From NCBI GenBank assembly GCA_020809705.1, contig CP085825.1, positions 8,246,001 to 8,310,000 on the forward strand: DNA of 64,000 nt. The letters are read 5' to 3'. Below, one piece after another: positions 44,122-55,850 of the stretch. The translations under genes and the position numbers were made by a program. The notes below the pieces were generated by a model. The model saw only the letters and a program-made list of their open reading frames with translations, ran no database searches and had not been told where the DNA came from. Position 1 is the first letter of the stretch; every line of letters starts with the position of its first letter. This DNA is from Calonectria ilicicola. Taxonomy: Eukaryota; Ascomycota; Sordariomycetes; Hypocreales; Nectriaceae.

Positions 44122-44369
44122 TGGTTTACCAGCCACATGCCCAAAAGTAGCTAAAGATAAGTGGGTGCTTTTTAGGTAGACCTTTAGTTTTCTCTTCTTG
44201 ATGGCTTAGAATGATCGGTGTGCAGTCACATTTCTCCTGAGCTGATATGCCCTGGAACAGCAGGGTCGGTTGGGACCCCACTCTTGAGGTACTGGGCCAA
44301 GCTACAGTGAGGTCATGAACATGAAAGATTATACGCATCGTCTACAGTTTGATGGAACCACTGTACTTG
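44122..44369. repeat. Dispersed repeat R1, copy 2
   Basis: Second copy of the 22,107-22,336 element in the same orientation. It carries a ~28-bp extra segment (near 44,220-44,248, CAGTCACATTTCTCC) absent from copy 1 and more C-to-T changes. Similarity stops at CACTGTAC in both copies, which marks a common end. Confidence 0.7.
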
Positions 44370-45092
44370 GGACGGGTTTGAGTATAGAAAATAGTCTTGG
44401 GAGAACACAGCGTCGTTCCAATGACCACAAAAACCTTCTGGTGGGTTACGGTGTCAACCCAAATGCGGTTGAACCGCCACCCTTGGTTCTTGGGCTCACC
44501 ACTCGTCACATGCTGAAAGGAGCGTACGCAATAAGTTTGCTTCTTACTATTTTTCCAGCATATTTTCACTACTGCTTAAAACAAGCATGAAATGTCAACG
44601 GAGGAGGTTTAGGAGTGAGTCTGTGGTGTCTGCAACTGCAGGGTTTTATAGTGTGCAAAATGAAATCATTTTTGGCGAGGCCCAGAATTCTTGCGATTGT
44701 ACTAGAATGGATTCACAAATATCAAACGATAATAGGATGCTAAAAGTGTATGGCGAAATAAATTGGCTGGTGTACACCAACAAGTTGGTTCCTTCGAGCT
44801 TGCCTTCATTCTGAGCGCGATAACAAAGATAAAATGTGTCGGGGAGGCTTGTTACCGTTACAACAAGACATGGCGCTTGCGGATTCTGTATTCCGATGCA
44901 TGGTGAATGACCCCCACCACGAACCGATTTCACCTTCAACGGCGGTGTGCAGCGGTGTGAACGGATTCTATATTCCGGCTTCATAACCAAACCATGTTTT
45001 ACCCTAGCTATAAAAAACACCTGTAAAATCGACTTGTAAGAAGATGTACATCTTCATGTGTTGCAAGTAATATTTGCCCTTTGGTTCTGAAC
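44370..45092. other. Intergenic upstream of the amidase
   Basis: About 720 bp. Short frames on both strands show no recognisable domain. It probably includes the amidase promoter. Confidence 0.35.
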
Positions 45093-46930
45093 ATGCATGA
45101 TTCTCAGCAGTCTTCCTGGCGAGATATTGCTCTGTCAAAGCAAGTCCAGCGCTCGTCCAAGATACCAATTGAATGGGTGATACCCAAGGATTTACTCCCT
45201 GCTGCGGACGAGAAATTTGTGCAAGACTTCCCCTACACCTCCGGTCTCTTGTCTGAAAAGGAACTACTTATAACGGATGCCACCGCTTCGCAGATTGTCT
45301 CCCAGGTCGCTAGCGGTAAATTAACCGCACTTGAAGTGACAAAGGCAACATGCAAGCGTGCGGCGATTGCACAGCAGCTGATCAATTGTGTAACAGAAAT
45401 TTATTTTGACCAAGCATTCAAGAGAGCCGCCGAATTAGATGCCTACTTTGAGACCGAGGGAAAGACCGTTGGTCCTCTTCATGGGCTACCCATTAGGTTA
45501 GCAGCACTCCATACATCGACTGCCCCTCGATGGCTAACATGCCGTAAACAGTTTGAAAGATCAGTTCAATCTAAAAGGCGTTGATACAACCATGGGCTAT
45601 GCAGGGCGAGCTGGAAAACCAGTGACTGAGTCAGAAGAATCTACCTTGGTCAAGCTGCTACGTGATGCGGGCGCCATCTTTTACGTCAAGACAAATGTGC
45701 CAACGACTCTAATGGCTGGCGAATCGGTCAATAATCTTTTTGGGCGAACAACAAACCCTCGCAATAGAGAGCTGACGACTGGCGGGTCGTCAGGGGGTGA
45801 AGCTGCTCTGGTTACATTTGGTGGTAGTTTTATCGGCCTCGGAACTGACATCGGCGGCAGTGTCCGGCACCCTGCTGCGTATACGGGCTTGTATGCCTTG
45901 AGGCCTTCGCACGGACGGATTTCGTATCAGCAGGTCGCAAACACCTTCCTTGGCCAGGAGGGAGTGCGTTCCTGCGTAGGTCCAATGACTCGCTCGCCCG
46001 AGGACATCCGGCTTTTGATGACGAGCATTGCGGCGCAGAAACCTTGGCTCCAAGATCTCCATGCGATACCTATTCCGTGGAGAGTTGAAGAGGAGAAACT
46101 CCCAGAGCGTTTGTGCTTTGGCTACGGCATGGGAGACGGATACGTGTCACCAAGGTTTGTCGGCGAAAGTTGTGCGCGTTTTATCTGCCGATGCCTGACT
46201 GCTTCACTCTAGTCCTCCTCTAAGACGAGCCATGGAAATCACCAAAGCAAAGCTAATGGCTGCGGGACATAGAGTTATTGAATTCACACCACACGAGCTG
46301 AAGGATGCTTCGGAAATAGTCGTCAAGATGTGGATGGCGGATGGTGGTGAAGAAGTTGAGAGGGATAGAAGTGCGAGCGGGGAGCCGTTGCCTGCGATCG
46401 TCGAAAGCTTCCTCGGGAAGAGTAATCCAAATCTGAAAGCTAGCTCGGTTTTTGAAACCTGGCAGATCCAACATGAAAAGGATCTCTTGGGTCAGAAGTG
46501 GCTTGAGAGATGGCAAGAGACGGCAAAGATGACAGGGACTGGTAGGCCAATAGACGCTCTAATCATGCCAAGCACTGTGCTGCCCGCCCTTAGGCATGAT
46601 ACACATTACGTGTGGCATTACGGGGCTCTTTCGCCGTTGCTTGACCTGACCACTGGAGTTTTTCCGGTTACCAAGGTTGATCTAGAAAAGGATAAGGTGC
46701 CAACAGACTGGCTGCCTGTCTCGGATGAGGACAAGCGATTGATGGATCTTTGTAAGTCACCACGTCCCCACATCTGCCGACTGAGCAAGTCTCTCATTCA
46801 AACAGATGAAAAGCCCGAAAACCATGAGAACTCTGTGGTAGGACTAGCGTTGATCGGACGCAGACTGGAAGAGGAGAAGTTGACAGCATTGCTACAAGTA
46901 ATGGAGAAGGTCGTCGGTGTAGACTACTAA
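45093..46930 (+). CDS. Amidase (amidase-signature family), intact
   Basis: Exons 45,093-45,496, 45,552-46,154, 46,213-46,751 and 46,806-46,930 give an open 556-residue enzyme. The catalytic Lys is K137 in SLKDQ, formed across the first splice junction. The cis-Ser lies in TTGGSSGG (S214/S215) and the Ser nucleophile is S238 in GTDIGGSVRHPAA, the complete Ser-cisSer-Lys triad of the family. The conserved YGLYALRPSHGR-type segment and the SPPL motif after the active site are present. The enzyme hydrolyses amides to acid and ammonia. It is closest in style to fungal acetamidases, though the substrate is not certain. It is cytosolic (no signal peptide). It faces a Zn2Cys6 gene, tail to tail, and is the last undamaged gene before the RIP-affected zone. 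Confidence 0.88.
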
Positions 46931-47239
46931 GCCTGTGTACATATGGACTTGGAATTTTGGCAATAGAGTTCTCAAAACCTCAGCAAGGCAGCTATAATGA
47001 AATAAAATTAAAATGTCAATGACCATCCCAACCAAAAAACGAAAAGAAAAAACGATGCGGCCTTCTGTACATAAAAGCCACGGAACAGATGTCACAATAC
47101 AAACGCAACGTGCCATCATTACCACATCCCCTCTTATCATTTCGTCAGATGAAAATCCTGATGATTGGTACCACAACAAGGGCTTAAAGAGTTTATGACT
47201 TGATGACATGGGATTACCAACGCCGGGTCGAGCTGCGCT
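46931..47239. other. Convergent intergenic region
   Basis: About 310 bp between the amidase and regulator 3' ends. It is A-rich, with poly-A tracts (47,003-47,055) compatible with polyadenylation sites. Nothing else is seen. Confidence 0.35.
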
Positions 47240-49729
47240 TCACAAGGATTGTCCTACCAAGTTTGCTCTGTTCAATTTGTCGAAATAATTATAATCTTCG
47301 GGCAATGACTCGAATAGTGGACAAATGTCAATGGTAACCCAATTGGTCTGACTCGACTCATTTGTTAGCATCTGTTCCAGATTCAAGTTCTGCGAATCGG
47401 TGGACCAAACGTCAGTCGGAGTCATGAAATTGTCACCCCAGGGCAAAGTATTGTGGGGTATTGGTTGTCCATGGTCGGGTAATAGGCCATTAAGTAAGGA
47501 TGCTGAAGGACTCGTGGCACCTGGGGGCGATTTCGGATGTTTTCTTGAGGGATTATGTCGGATTTTCTGTTGTTTCCTTGCCTCCCATATTCGAGAAAGG
47601 GTGTGAAAATATCTTTTTGCAGCATTCCACGATTTGGATTGCTCTTCAAGCACAAGCAAGCACAACTCGATTCCTGCAACATCTTCGACGTCAAGAGGAC
47701 CACCGGCTAATCCTGGAACTTGCAGCAGAATTAGAGCGGCCGATAATATACAATGCGTGACTGTTGCAGGGCTTTTCTGGAAACCTCCAAAAATTTGACG
47801 ATATCGCTTCGCCACCGATATAATTTGGGTGGCCGCCTCTCTGCAAATCGCGATGGCTTTGCGGTTCATCTCGTCCGCCGTACCATCTCCAGGACCAGCA
47901 ACGGATATCAAGTGAAGCCGTCTCAGCTTGCAAAGAAAGGGCTTCATAAGGAGGATATGTGAAGTATGATGCAGCATGTGCATCACAAATATATGGGGTG
48001 GTCGGTTTTGATTCGCTCGGCTAATCCGCAGCTCAGTAGGCAAGTCATAAAACCAATTGCGTAGCTCCAAAAGGCAATTCTCAACAATGGTCGGGCTTTT
48101 TTGGTGATGGTCCGTCACGACGGGCGCATAACTACTGTTGATTAGTCCCCGAATTTTTTCCGGTCGGTATAAACACTAACAATGTTGAGAGTATATTTTC
48201 GAGAATCTTGCAATGAGTTACAAGTGCCCATTGAAGAGCATCTAACCCTCCTTGACTAAACGAAACCGTTGGTTGTGTGCGATGATAAAATTCTGCAGCG
48301 CCTAGTGAAGATGTCGTAGGAAATTGGAGGTAACCCTGAGAGTGCTGATGCAAGTATTCAAGTCAGGCTCTTTTTCCATGACCTAGCTTGAATCCAGCGG
48401 TCCGACTCACGAGAATTGTGCAGACACGACCAGTATAGCTTGCGGAAAGCTTATCAAGCACATACAATGAGAGGTAAATCTTTCCTCTGAGCTGAGTTTC
48501 TTCGGCCGACATTTGTTGCGTGTGGGCCAAAGATTGTGGATCAATATTGAGCCCCATAACAATTGCGAGTCGATTCGCCATGCCCAGGTGCAGCCAGGCA
48601 GCTGCATCTGCTCCAGAACCCTGGAGTATTGTTAGTTTATCATATCTAGAACTAAAAGATTCCATTTCACATACGATATATATCTGTGACATTATCACAA
48701 GAGACTGGATTGTCATGAGGCTTGGCCACTTCATGTCGTAATAAAGCAAAACCTCTACCTTTTCAAGAAACAACACACTCGCCGAACTTAGGCCATCAAA
48801 GTCTAATAAAACATCCTCTCTATCCACAAAGCGAGATCCCATACTCAGGATACAATTAAGCAGCAAATAACTAAAAAATCAACCTCCAACACATCGGCTC
48901 TCTTTGAAGAGCTTTTCGTCTACGACTTGACACCAAGGTTGTTCCCAAGTAAAGTATCGATCCAATAAATGATCTTCAAGCGCGATCGAAACGTCTGTGT
49001 CGTTTTCGATGTCCTGGACAAATCGATTCACTTGACGCCGCGATGAGGATAGGAACTTAAGTGCATTAGTATCTGGGGATAGCATCCACATATCACCTCC
49101 AGTGGAATTAGAGCTTGGTGTCGAAGTGGAAACTATTGGGAGATGAAACAATCAATTAGCATATATTGCTCGTATCTCGTAAGAATTCCGACAAAAGTTT
49201 CTTACAGGTATCGAAATCCAGCCGCCCACTTGCTGGACCGAAATATCTTACCTCGCCGTCCTGGTCAAAATTCATGGATTCATCTAGACAAAGCACGCCA
49301 TCGAAATAAGCATCGTTCCAGGCCTCAGCCGGAGCCTCATAAAATCCGGACTCACTGGGCGAAAACATCTGCTGGGAAGGGGGACATTGCGCTAGGGTCA
49401 TGTCAATGTTGATGTTGTTTGACCGCACAACATGCTCCAAAAGCTCAATTCGCCACCGCAGAAGCTATACATATGTTTTCGGAGCTGGGTTCCGGCCATC
49501 TTCCTCTGTTGCGTAGCGACAGTAAAACGAGCGTGAGGTACATTGGGAGCATGATGGCCATTTACCATCACACTATCAAGATTAGGTCTCAATAAGGGCT
49601 ACCGTGGTCAAAGAGAAGACTCACCTTGGTCCGTCGATGATGGCACTCGTCACAAGCCTTCGATATATACCTCCCTCGTTTCTGGGAGTCGCAATGCCTT
49701 CTGTCTATTTTAGAGACTGCTGTTGACAT
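47240..49729 (-). pseudogene. Zn2Cys6 transcription factor with two nonsense codons
   Basis: Exon 1 (49,625-49,729) ends ACDECHHRRTK and exon 2 (from 49,572) opens CDGKWPSCSQCTSRSFYC, together a perfect binuclear zinc cluster. The following linker (LLRWRIELLEHVV) is read through an in-frame TAG at 49,465-49,467. The fungal middle-homology region (FSYLLLNCILSMGSRF, AWLHLGMANRLAIVMGLN, then HMLHHTSHILLMKPF) is read through a TGA at 48,879-48,881. Both codons fit C-to-T change from CAG and CGA. Further splicing or frame problems are likely near 48,130-48,400. It may once have controlled the amidase, glycosidase and nitrilase genes beside it, which is inference from position. Confidence 0.7.
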
Positions 49730-50517
49730 TTTGTTTTGATAATGATGAATACATGATACAAAAATACAGCTTAGGGTCAGCCAATGTTGTTGGGTTGGAG
49801 AGGAAAAGATTAAAATTGGGGCCATCCCATGCCTTATACATCGTGCAATGTGCATATGGAGTCACCACGGAATCCAGTTTCCTAGCGCAAAGTTATGTAT
49901 CTTGGACTAATAATCCCCGTAAAGAATGCAGTGAGAAAAGAGTCAAGGCTTACACTAGCAGGGTTCTTGCTATTAGGCTTTGGCGTCGCTCTTAACCTAT
50001 AACGGGGATCGTTTCTTAAGGCACATAGCAAGCTATAAGCAAGTTGCCTGGGTGTACTTGTATGACATAAGAAGAACATAGGAGAGCGGGGATTTTAAAA
50101 TCCACAAATAAATGGGTTTGGGAGTCGATATAACCTAAGGTGAATTACAACAAGCATTTTAGATCATAGTAAATACCCTTTTCTATATCTAAGCACATAA
50201 AATAACACCAAACATAACATAAATAGATACATAGACCCATTACATATATAATTCCAAAGCATAGAAATACAATATTTCAGAAAGGCTAGTTGCATTCTCC
50301 ATTTTTAGGACCTGGCGGATGATAAAATACCCGCATCACATGATTAACCCATTGATTTAAAGGGTTTTTTCTGCTTCCCCCCAGAGCATAGATGACTGAA
50401 AGGAATGGCTTTCGGTTTCGGTTCTATTGTTTAGTGGAGACTAAAATAATTCCAAGCTAAATTTCAGCTCAAAATACAAGTCTATTACTATCATTTCACT
50501 CTAGATCCGACAGTGGA
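49730..50517. other. Intergenic, AT-leaning
   Basis: About 790 bp, including an AT-rich part (50,090-50,300). It presumably contains the promoter of the regulator relic. No gene is seen. Confidence 0.35.
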
Positions 50518-53321
50518 TTACTCCTCCACGTCACCAATTCTATGGATCCAAGATATCTCTTCCTTGACCTCGATTTGACTAATAACAGGTACATTACTGG
50601 CATTTGTACCTACCAAGATATCAAATGTGGACCCGGCATCGATAATAAACTTCTCAGAGAGAGCATCATATACACCGAAAGCGTAGGCGTCTGCGATGAT
50701 CTCGACGGAACAAGATTCTCCAGGCCGTAGCTCCGGGGATTTGACAAAGCCACAGAGCTGCTTCTTTGGCCTGCTTAATCGAGCAGTGGACTTTGGGGAG
50801 AAGAAGGCCAGCAAGGTTTGACGTCCAGGGTTACTGTCACCCCCAAGGTTGGTTATTTGACTCGTAATCTTGATGGGTTTATTATGAGCTAAGATGGCAT
50901 CCACGACAGTGGTGTCGGAAACTTCAAAGGTGGAATAGGACAATCCGTATCCTAATGGGAACAAAGGCTCTACTCCAATAAAGTCCCACCAGCGGTGCCC
51001 AACGTGAATTCCTTCGCCGTAAAGACAAGTTGTGTCTGCACCTTGCTCTAGTGGTGATGAGACACCAGGTGCTTGCTTAATAAGATGAGGGAATGTGATA
51101 GGAAGTCGGCCATTAGGATTGAAGTAACCACAAATGACATCTGCAGCTACGTTTCCGAGTTCTTGCCCTTGATACCAAGTATATAAGACAGCGCTGACGT
51201 TGTTAATCCAAGGTTCCATCTTCACTGGGGTTCCTGCCTGGATGACAACCACCGTTCTCGGACACACACGGCTCACCTCTTCGATCAGACGGCTTTGGTC
51301 ACCGGGAAGCTCCCATTGGGGGATGTCCTGTCCCTCAGTCTCCTATTTCTTGTCCCTACCTACAACAATGATGGTGGCATCGCAATCTTTACTAAGCTAG
51401 GCTGCTTCAGCGGGCTGATCGACCAAGCTGGCCTCTTCGTAGCCGAATCGTACTCCATGAAACTTATCTTCTATAGGTCGCAGACGCTCGACAAGTTCGG
51501 GATCTAGCTGTCAGTCGTGGGAATGTCCATCGATTCGAATGCTGTACTAGCGACCTACCACGAAATCGTATTCAATGATAACTTCCTCTAAACCATATAA
51601 GAAGAATAGGGATACGTCTTCTTGTAAACCCCTAACCTTGCTTACGACTGGCTTATCATCGATAAACATTATAACAGGTCCGATGGAAGCCAGTGAGACC
51701 TTGTGGTGACCAGTTGTCTCAGGAGTGAGTGTGGTTCGCACTTGATAGTAAAAGTCCGTCAGCCGGTCGATTTCGGGGGGTGTATTTCCAAATGATATAT
51801 AGTACAAATCATCACTGCCAAAGGCTTAATACTACAAAAGAAATATAAGAATTACAAGATAACTTACATGTGGGTGGTGGTGACTTTCTTCAAGTTCAAA
51901 TCGTAGCCATCAAACCAGTCAATAGCAGCTCCGCCCTGAGATGTCTCCAGATCGATGCAAATGGTTGATGGCACTGTAGGAAGGTATCGATTGACTTTGG
52001 CGCCAACACAGTGCACAACCTCAGTCCCCAAAGATTCAAATTATTCCTTAACCAACTCAAAAACCAATATCCAGTAAGGAGCCTTAATATAAGCACTGCC
52101 GCCGCCACCAGCGACGACCCGCTTCGAGTTAGGACCGAGAATCACCAGTTTCTTTATATCCCGGGAAGGTCGGATCGGCAAAGCATTGTCATCATTCTTC
52201 AACAGCACAATGCCAGAACGAGCTGCATAGCAGAGCTACGCGATATGCTCTGGCTTGTTCAAGCAAATCTCGCCATTGTCCGAAGGGTCTTCGAACCGAC
52301 CAGCTCTCTGCAACAAGTACAGCATGCACTTGGCTGATTCATCAATCCTGGCAACATCGACCTCCCCCTTTGATACGAGGTCCTCAACATCCTCCTTAAC
52401 ACGTCTAGCCGATGGGCCAGGCATCTCCAAGTCCAGTCCGACATTAATAGACGGTCCGGCAGAAGTAGTACCACCCCAATCACTCATAAAGACGCCCTTC
52501 CAGCCCCATTCCTTTCAAGCAATATCGGTAAGCAAGTCCTAGGAAGCATCGCAGTAAGTACCGTTGACCTTGTTGTATACAGTCATCATGCACCATGGAT
52601 CCGCCTCCCGAACCACTTTCTCAAATGGCCTAAGGTACACCTCTCTCAAGGCTCGCGTAGGGATTGCTCGGTTTCCGTGAAACCGATCAGCCTCTTGATC
52701 ATTGCCTGAAAACGACTTAATCAAACGGGTTGGTGTGATGTGGAAAACTAGCACTTACCGACATAATATTTTGGGGTCGCACCGACACCCTGGGATTGCA
52801 TGCCTCGAACAAGGGCAGCTCCTAAGGCTCCGGTTGTGAATGGATCCTCTGTGTATGTTTCAAAGTTGCGCCCGCCCAGCGGGTTTCGAGGTATATAGAT
52901 GGTAGGACTCAGAATGACGGATGATGACTTGGATTTTGTCTGCAGAAATGGATTAATACTGACGCTGTATACGAGTGGTTGAGGACATGGTCCGGTGTAC
53001 CTCTTCACCAAGAAGCTCGCTCATTTGTGTTAGTAATGCCTTGTCCCATGTAGCGCCCAGGCTTACACCAATGGGCAAGAAGGTGGCGGGAATGCTCTTG
53101 CCAAAGATTTCTCCTTTAGCATTAGATGGGCTATTAGAGATCTGTGAATCACTTAGAATCTGGTGTATGCCGTCTCCTGGGCATGAGTCGTGTCATACCT
53201 TGATGTTGGGGATTCCAAGGCGGGGCACTTCGGCTGAGCGCCACATTGATTTGCTGGCAATTAGGGAGATCTTCTCCTCCAATGTTATTTGGGACATAAG
53301 GGCCTTGATGTCGACAGTCAT
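50518..53321 (-). pseudogene. GH3 glycoside hydrolase with PA14 insert, RIP-damaged
   Basis: Fungal GH3 beta-glucosidase layout, beginning MTVDIKALMSQITLEEK at 53,321: the N-terminal barrel, SINPFL and PRNPLGGRNFETYTEDPF (near 52,830-52,900), and the nucleophile motif MSDWGGT (near 52,470-52,490). A PA14 insert follows (near 51,550-51,950, WFDGYDL and VIMFIDDKPV). The C-terminal sandwich and Fn3 part (YGLSYSTFEVS) ends at 50,518. In-frame stops are at 52,539 (TAG), 52,515 (TGA), 52,236 (TAG) and 52,041 (TAA), lowest base given, with more near 51,290-51,510. All are explicable by C-to-T. The conserved SDGPNG-like turn reads SNSPSN, two G-to-A type changes. The gene is inactive. It would have hydrolysed beta-glucosides. 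Confidence 0.75.
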
Positions 53322-53941
53322 TTTGAAAATAATTTGAGATGAAGATGAGATTTCATGTACAGGCGACAGGCGACGTATTTGAAGATGATTGGGTTTACTT
53401 TCTTGGCCAAGTACAATTGAGACCTCGATAAAGCCAGATGCAAAGGAAGCGCCACTATAATAAGTGGTGGAATTCAGATATTATCGAATGATTTGAAATT
53501 CTTCTTTGCTATTTTTTCACTATACTCGGCTGACAACACAACTTAATGAGTCTGTATTTTAGGAATCCATGTTCCTGTAGGATCTATCCCTCTTAATCCA
53601 TAGGGCCGTTCAAGCATCTTATTACTAAGCACAGCTAGCTAGTGGAAGATAGATTTCGTGCAAGCAATGATAGCTAGCCTCCCCACAAATCTGAAGTAAC
53701 GTCATGGATTTTGGTTTCTATGCTCTCTTTGCTACTATCTCTAGTCACTAGATTCCAGCTTGATGAGCCGATCTAACCCATGTGCATCGAAAATAAGACC
53801 TGTTGTGCCACTTGGTAAAGTGTTTCTTTCGCCTGTATTATATTAAAGTCAGCATGTCCCTCTCCAAAGTAGTCGTTGAATCTATCCAGGAAACTTTCAA
53901 ATTCACACCTCTACATGGTTTAATTGTTAAAAATAACTAGT
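53322..53941. other. Divergent intergenic region, decayed
   Basis: About 620 bp between the starts of the GH3 and nitrilase relics. No motif is recognised. RIP-like TA-rich words increase toward the right. Confidence 0.35.
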
Positions 53942-55002
53942 GTGTATAACGATCCTGAGAGGCCTGTGAAGGTGGCGGTCGTTCAGGCTAAGCCGTGCTG
54001 GTATGTTTCCGCTCAGACCATTTGTCTGAATGAAGAGGTCGCTAATTAATAAAAAATAGGTTCAATATTGACACGGCCACTGACAAGACTTGTGATTTAA
54101 TTGCAGAGGCCGGCGGAAATGGAGCTTAACTTATTGCGTTTCCGGAACTTTGGATCCCCGGATACCTATTTTATCTTTATGGCCATATTGCGAATGTTTG
54201 CCTCGAGTATAACTTGAAATATTATCACCAGTCAGTCGACCTGCAAGGCAAACACATAGACCAGATCCGTGCCGCTACTCGAAAGGCTGGGATTTTCGTC
54301 ATCATTGGCATCTCTGAGCGCAACCGGGGCAGCTTGTATATGGCCTAAAGCATTATTAGTCCAGATGGAAACGTCATTCTTCATCGCAGAAAGATAAAGC
54401 CGACCAGCTCGGAGTGAATCCTTTTTGGTGACTCAGTACAGCCAATATCCACCCCTTTGTTAAAAGTAAAGTGCTAATATATAATATAGTCAGGCGAAAG
54501 TACTCTCAATGTTGTTCAGACGCCCATTGGACGCATTGGTGGCTTGCAATATTTCAAGCACTTACAACCTTTGCTTAAGTACAACACCTTCTTCCAGGGC
54601 GAGCAGATCCATATCGCATCCTGGCCTGCTCTATTCCCCATGGTTGGGAAAATGCCCTTCTTTAATAGCGTCGACGCTTATACTATGATGAACCATGTAT
54701 ATACTATCGAGGGTGCTATGTTCTTACTTCTGGCCTCGTAAGTGCAGACTGAGAAGGGACTGAAGGCATACAGGCTTGTGGCTGGCCCTAATGCATTTAC
54801 GGCCGTCATCGGCGGAGGATTTTCACAAATCATCGCTCCAGATAGTAGAACTCTGGTCAAGTCCCCTAGCCCCACATGGGAGGGTATTTTGTATGCAGAG
54901 CTAGATTTTGACGAAATCTACTATGCTAAGAACATTGTTGATGTTGTCGGCCAGTACTCCTGCCCAGATATTTTCAGCCTATATGTAAATGCTAATGTTT
55001 AA
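53942..55002 (+). pseudogene. Nitrilase/cyanide-hydratase relic
   Basis: A nitrilase-family frame without a start codon and with at least four stops (TAA near 54,125, 54,346 and 54,739; TGA near 54,414). Recognisable parts are VKVAVVQAKP at the start, the Glu motif AFPELWIPGY (near 54,140), and the Lys motif HRRKIKPTSSE (near 54,385). The nucleophile region GGLQYFKHLQPLLKY (54,540-54,585) precedes GEQIHIASWP. In this family the nucleophile segment carries Cys where this copy has Tyr (codon TAT at 54,550-54,552), a G-to-A change that alone would kill the enzyme. It would have hydrolysed nitriles or cyanide. It is divergent from the GH3 relic. Confidence 0.75.
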
Positions 55003-55850
55003 TGGCAATGTGTATATGAAGAAGCCACTAGCTCGTTCAACCACCTTGAGAGATTTCCCAAGCTTGTTAACAGCACCAAGAAAGCGAACAAGTCCGAAGA
55101 AGAAAGTTAGGAGTCAGAAGTTTTTCTAGCTTTATATCATGACCTTGGGAGCATATTGGTTTGACACAGTACGCAAGAAAGGGTGGGAATAGAACTGGAC
55201 TATACATGCACGTAACATGCTCAATTAGGGTTAGGGTTTAAGGGTTAGGTATATTTAACTATCTATAGCTAATAGTGCTTGGTTGCTTTTTAATAGAAGA
55301 GATATTTCTAGGTTTCTAGGTCTTATAGGGGAGTATTAAGGTAAAAGTTCTTAAATAGGAAAATAAAAAAATAGAAGGATAGAAAAATAGAAGGATAGAA
55401 AAAATAGGAAAATAGAAAAATAGGAATATAAGAAAATAGGAATTAGAGAGTAGAGTAAAAAATAAAAGAGAGAATAAAGAGAGAGTAAAATAGAGAGTAA
55501 AATAAAGAGTAAAATAGAGAGTAAAATAGAGAGTAAAAGAGAATAAAAAGAGGGTAAAGGAAAGAGTAAGATAAAAGTAAAATAGAGAGTAAAATAGAGA
55601 GTAAAGTAGAGAGTGAAATAGGGGTTAGTTTTGGTTGAAGAGGCTAGCCCTTAGCCCCTTAGGAATAAGAATTGGGTTTTTAGTAGGGCTAATTGTTATG
55701 ACCCATGACACACCTAGACGGTCAAACAAGGCAGAAAACGATGCTCACCTACCCTATAGCCCCACACCAACCAATAAGGAAGCACTCACAAACGATCACT
55801 CGCAAGCATTAGTAATTACCTTATAATCACCACCTTAATCACCAATATAT
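55003..55850. repeat. Interstitial telomere-like run and purine-rich tract
   Basis: At 55,225-55,249 there are two perfect TTAGGG units followed by two imperfect ones. From about 55,350 to 55,620 the plus strand is A/G-only for long stretches, with units like AAAATAGAGAGT and AAAATAGAAGG. No gene is seen; this marks the left edge of the RIP-saturated zone. Confidence 0.6.
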
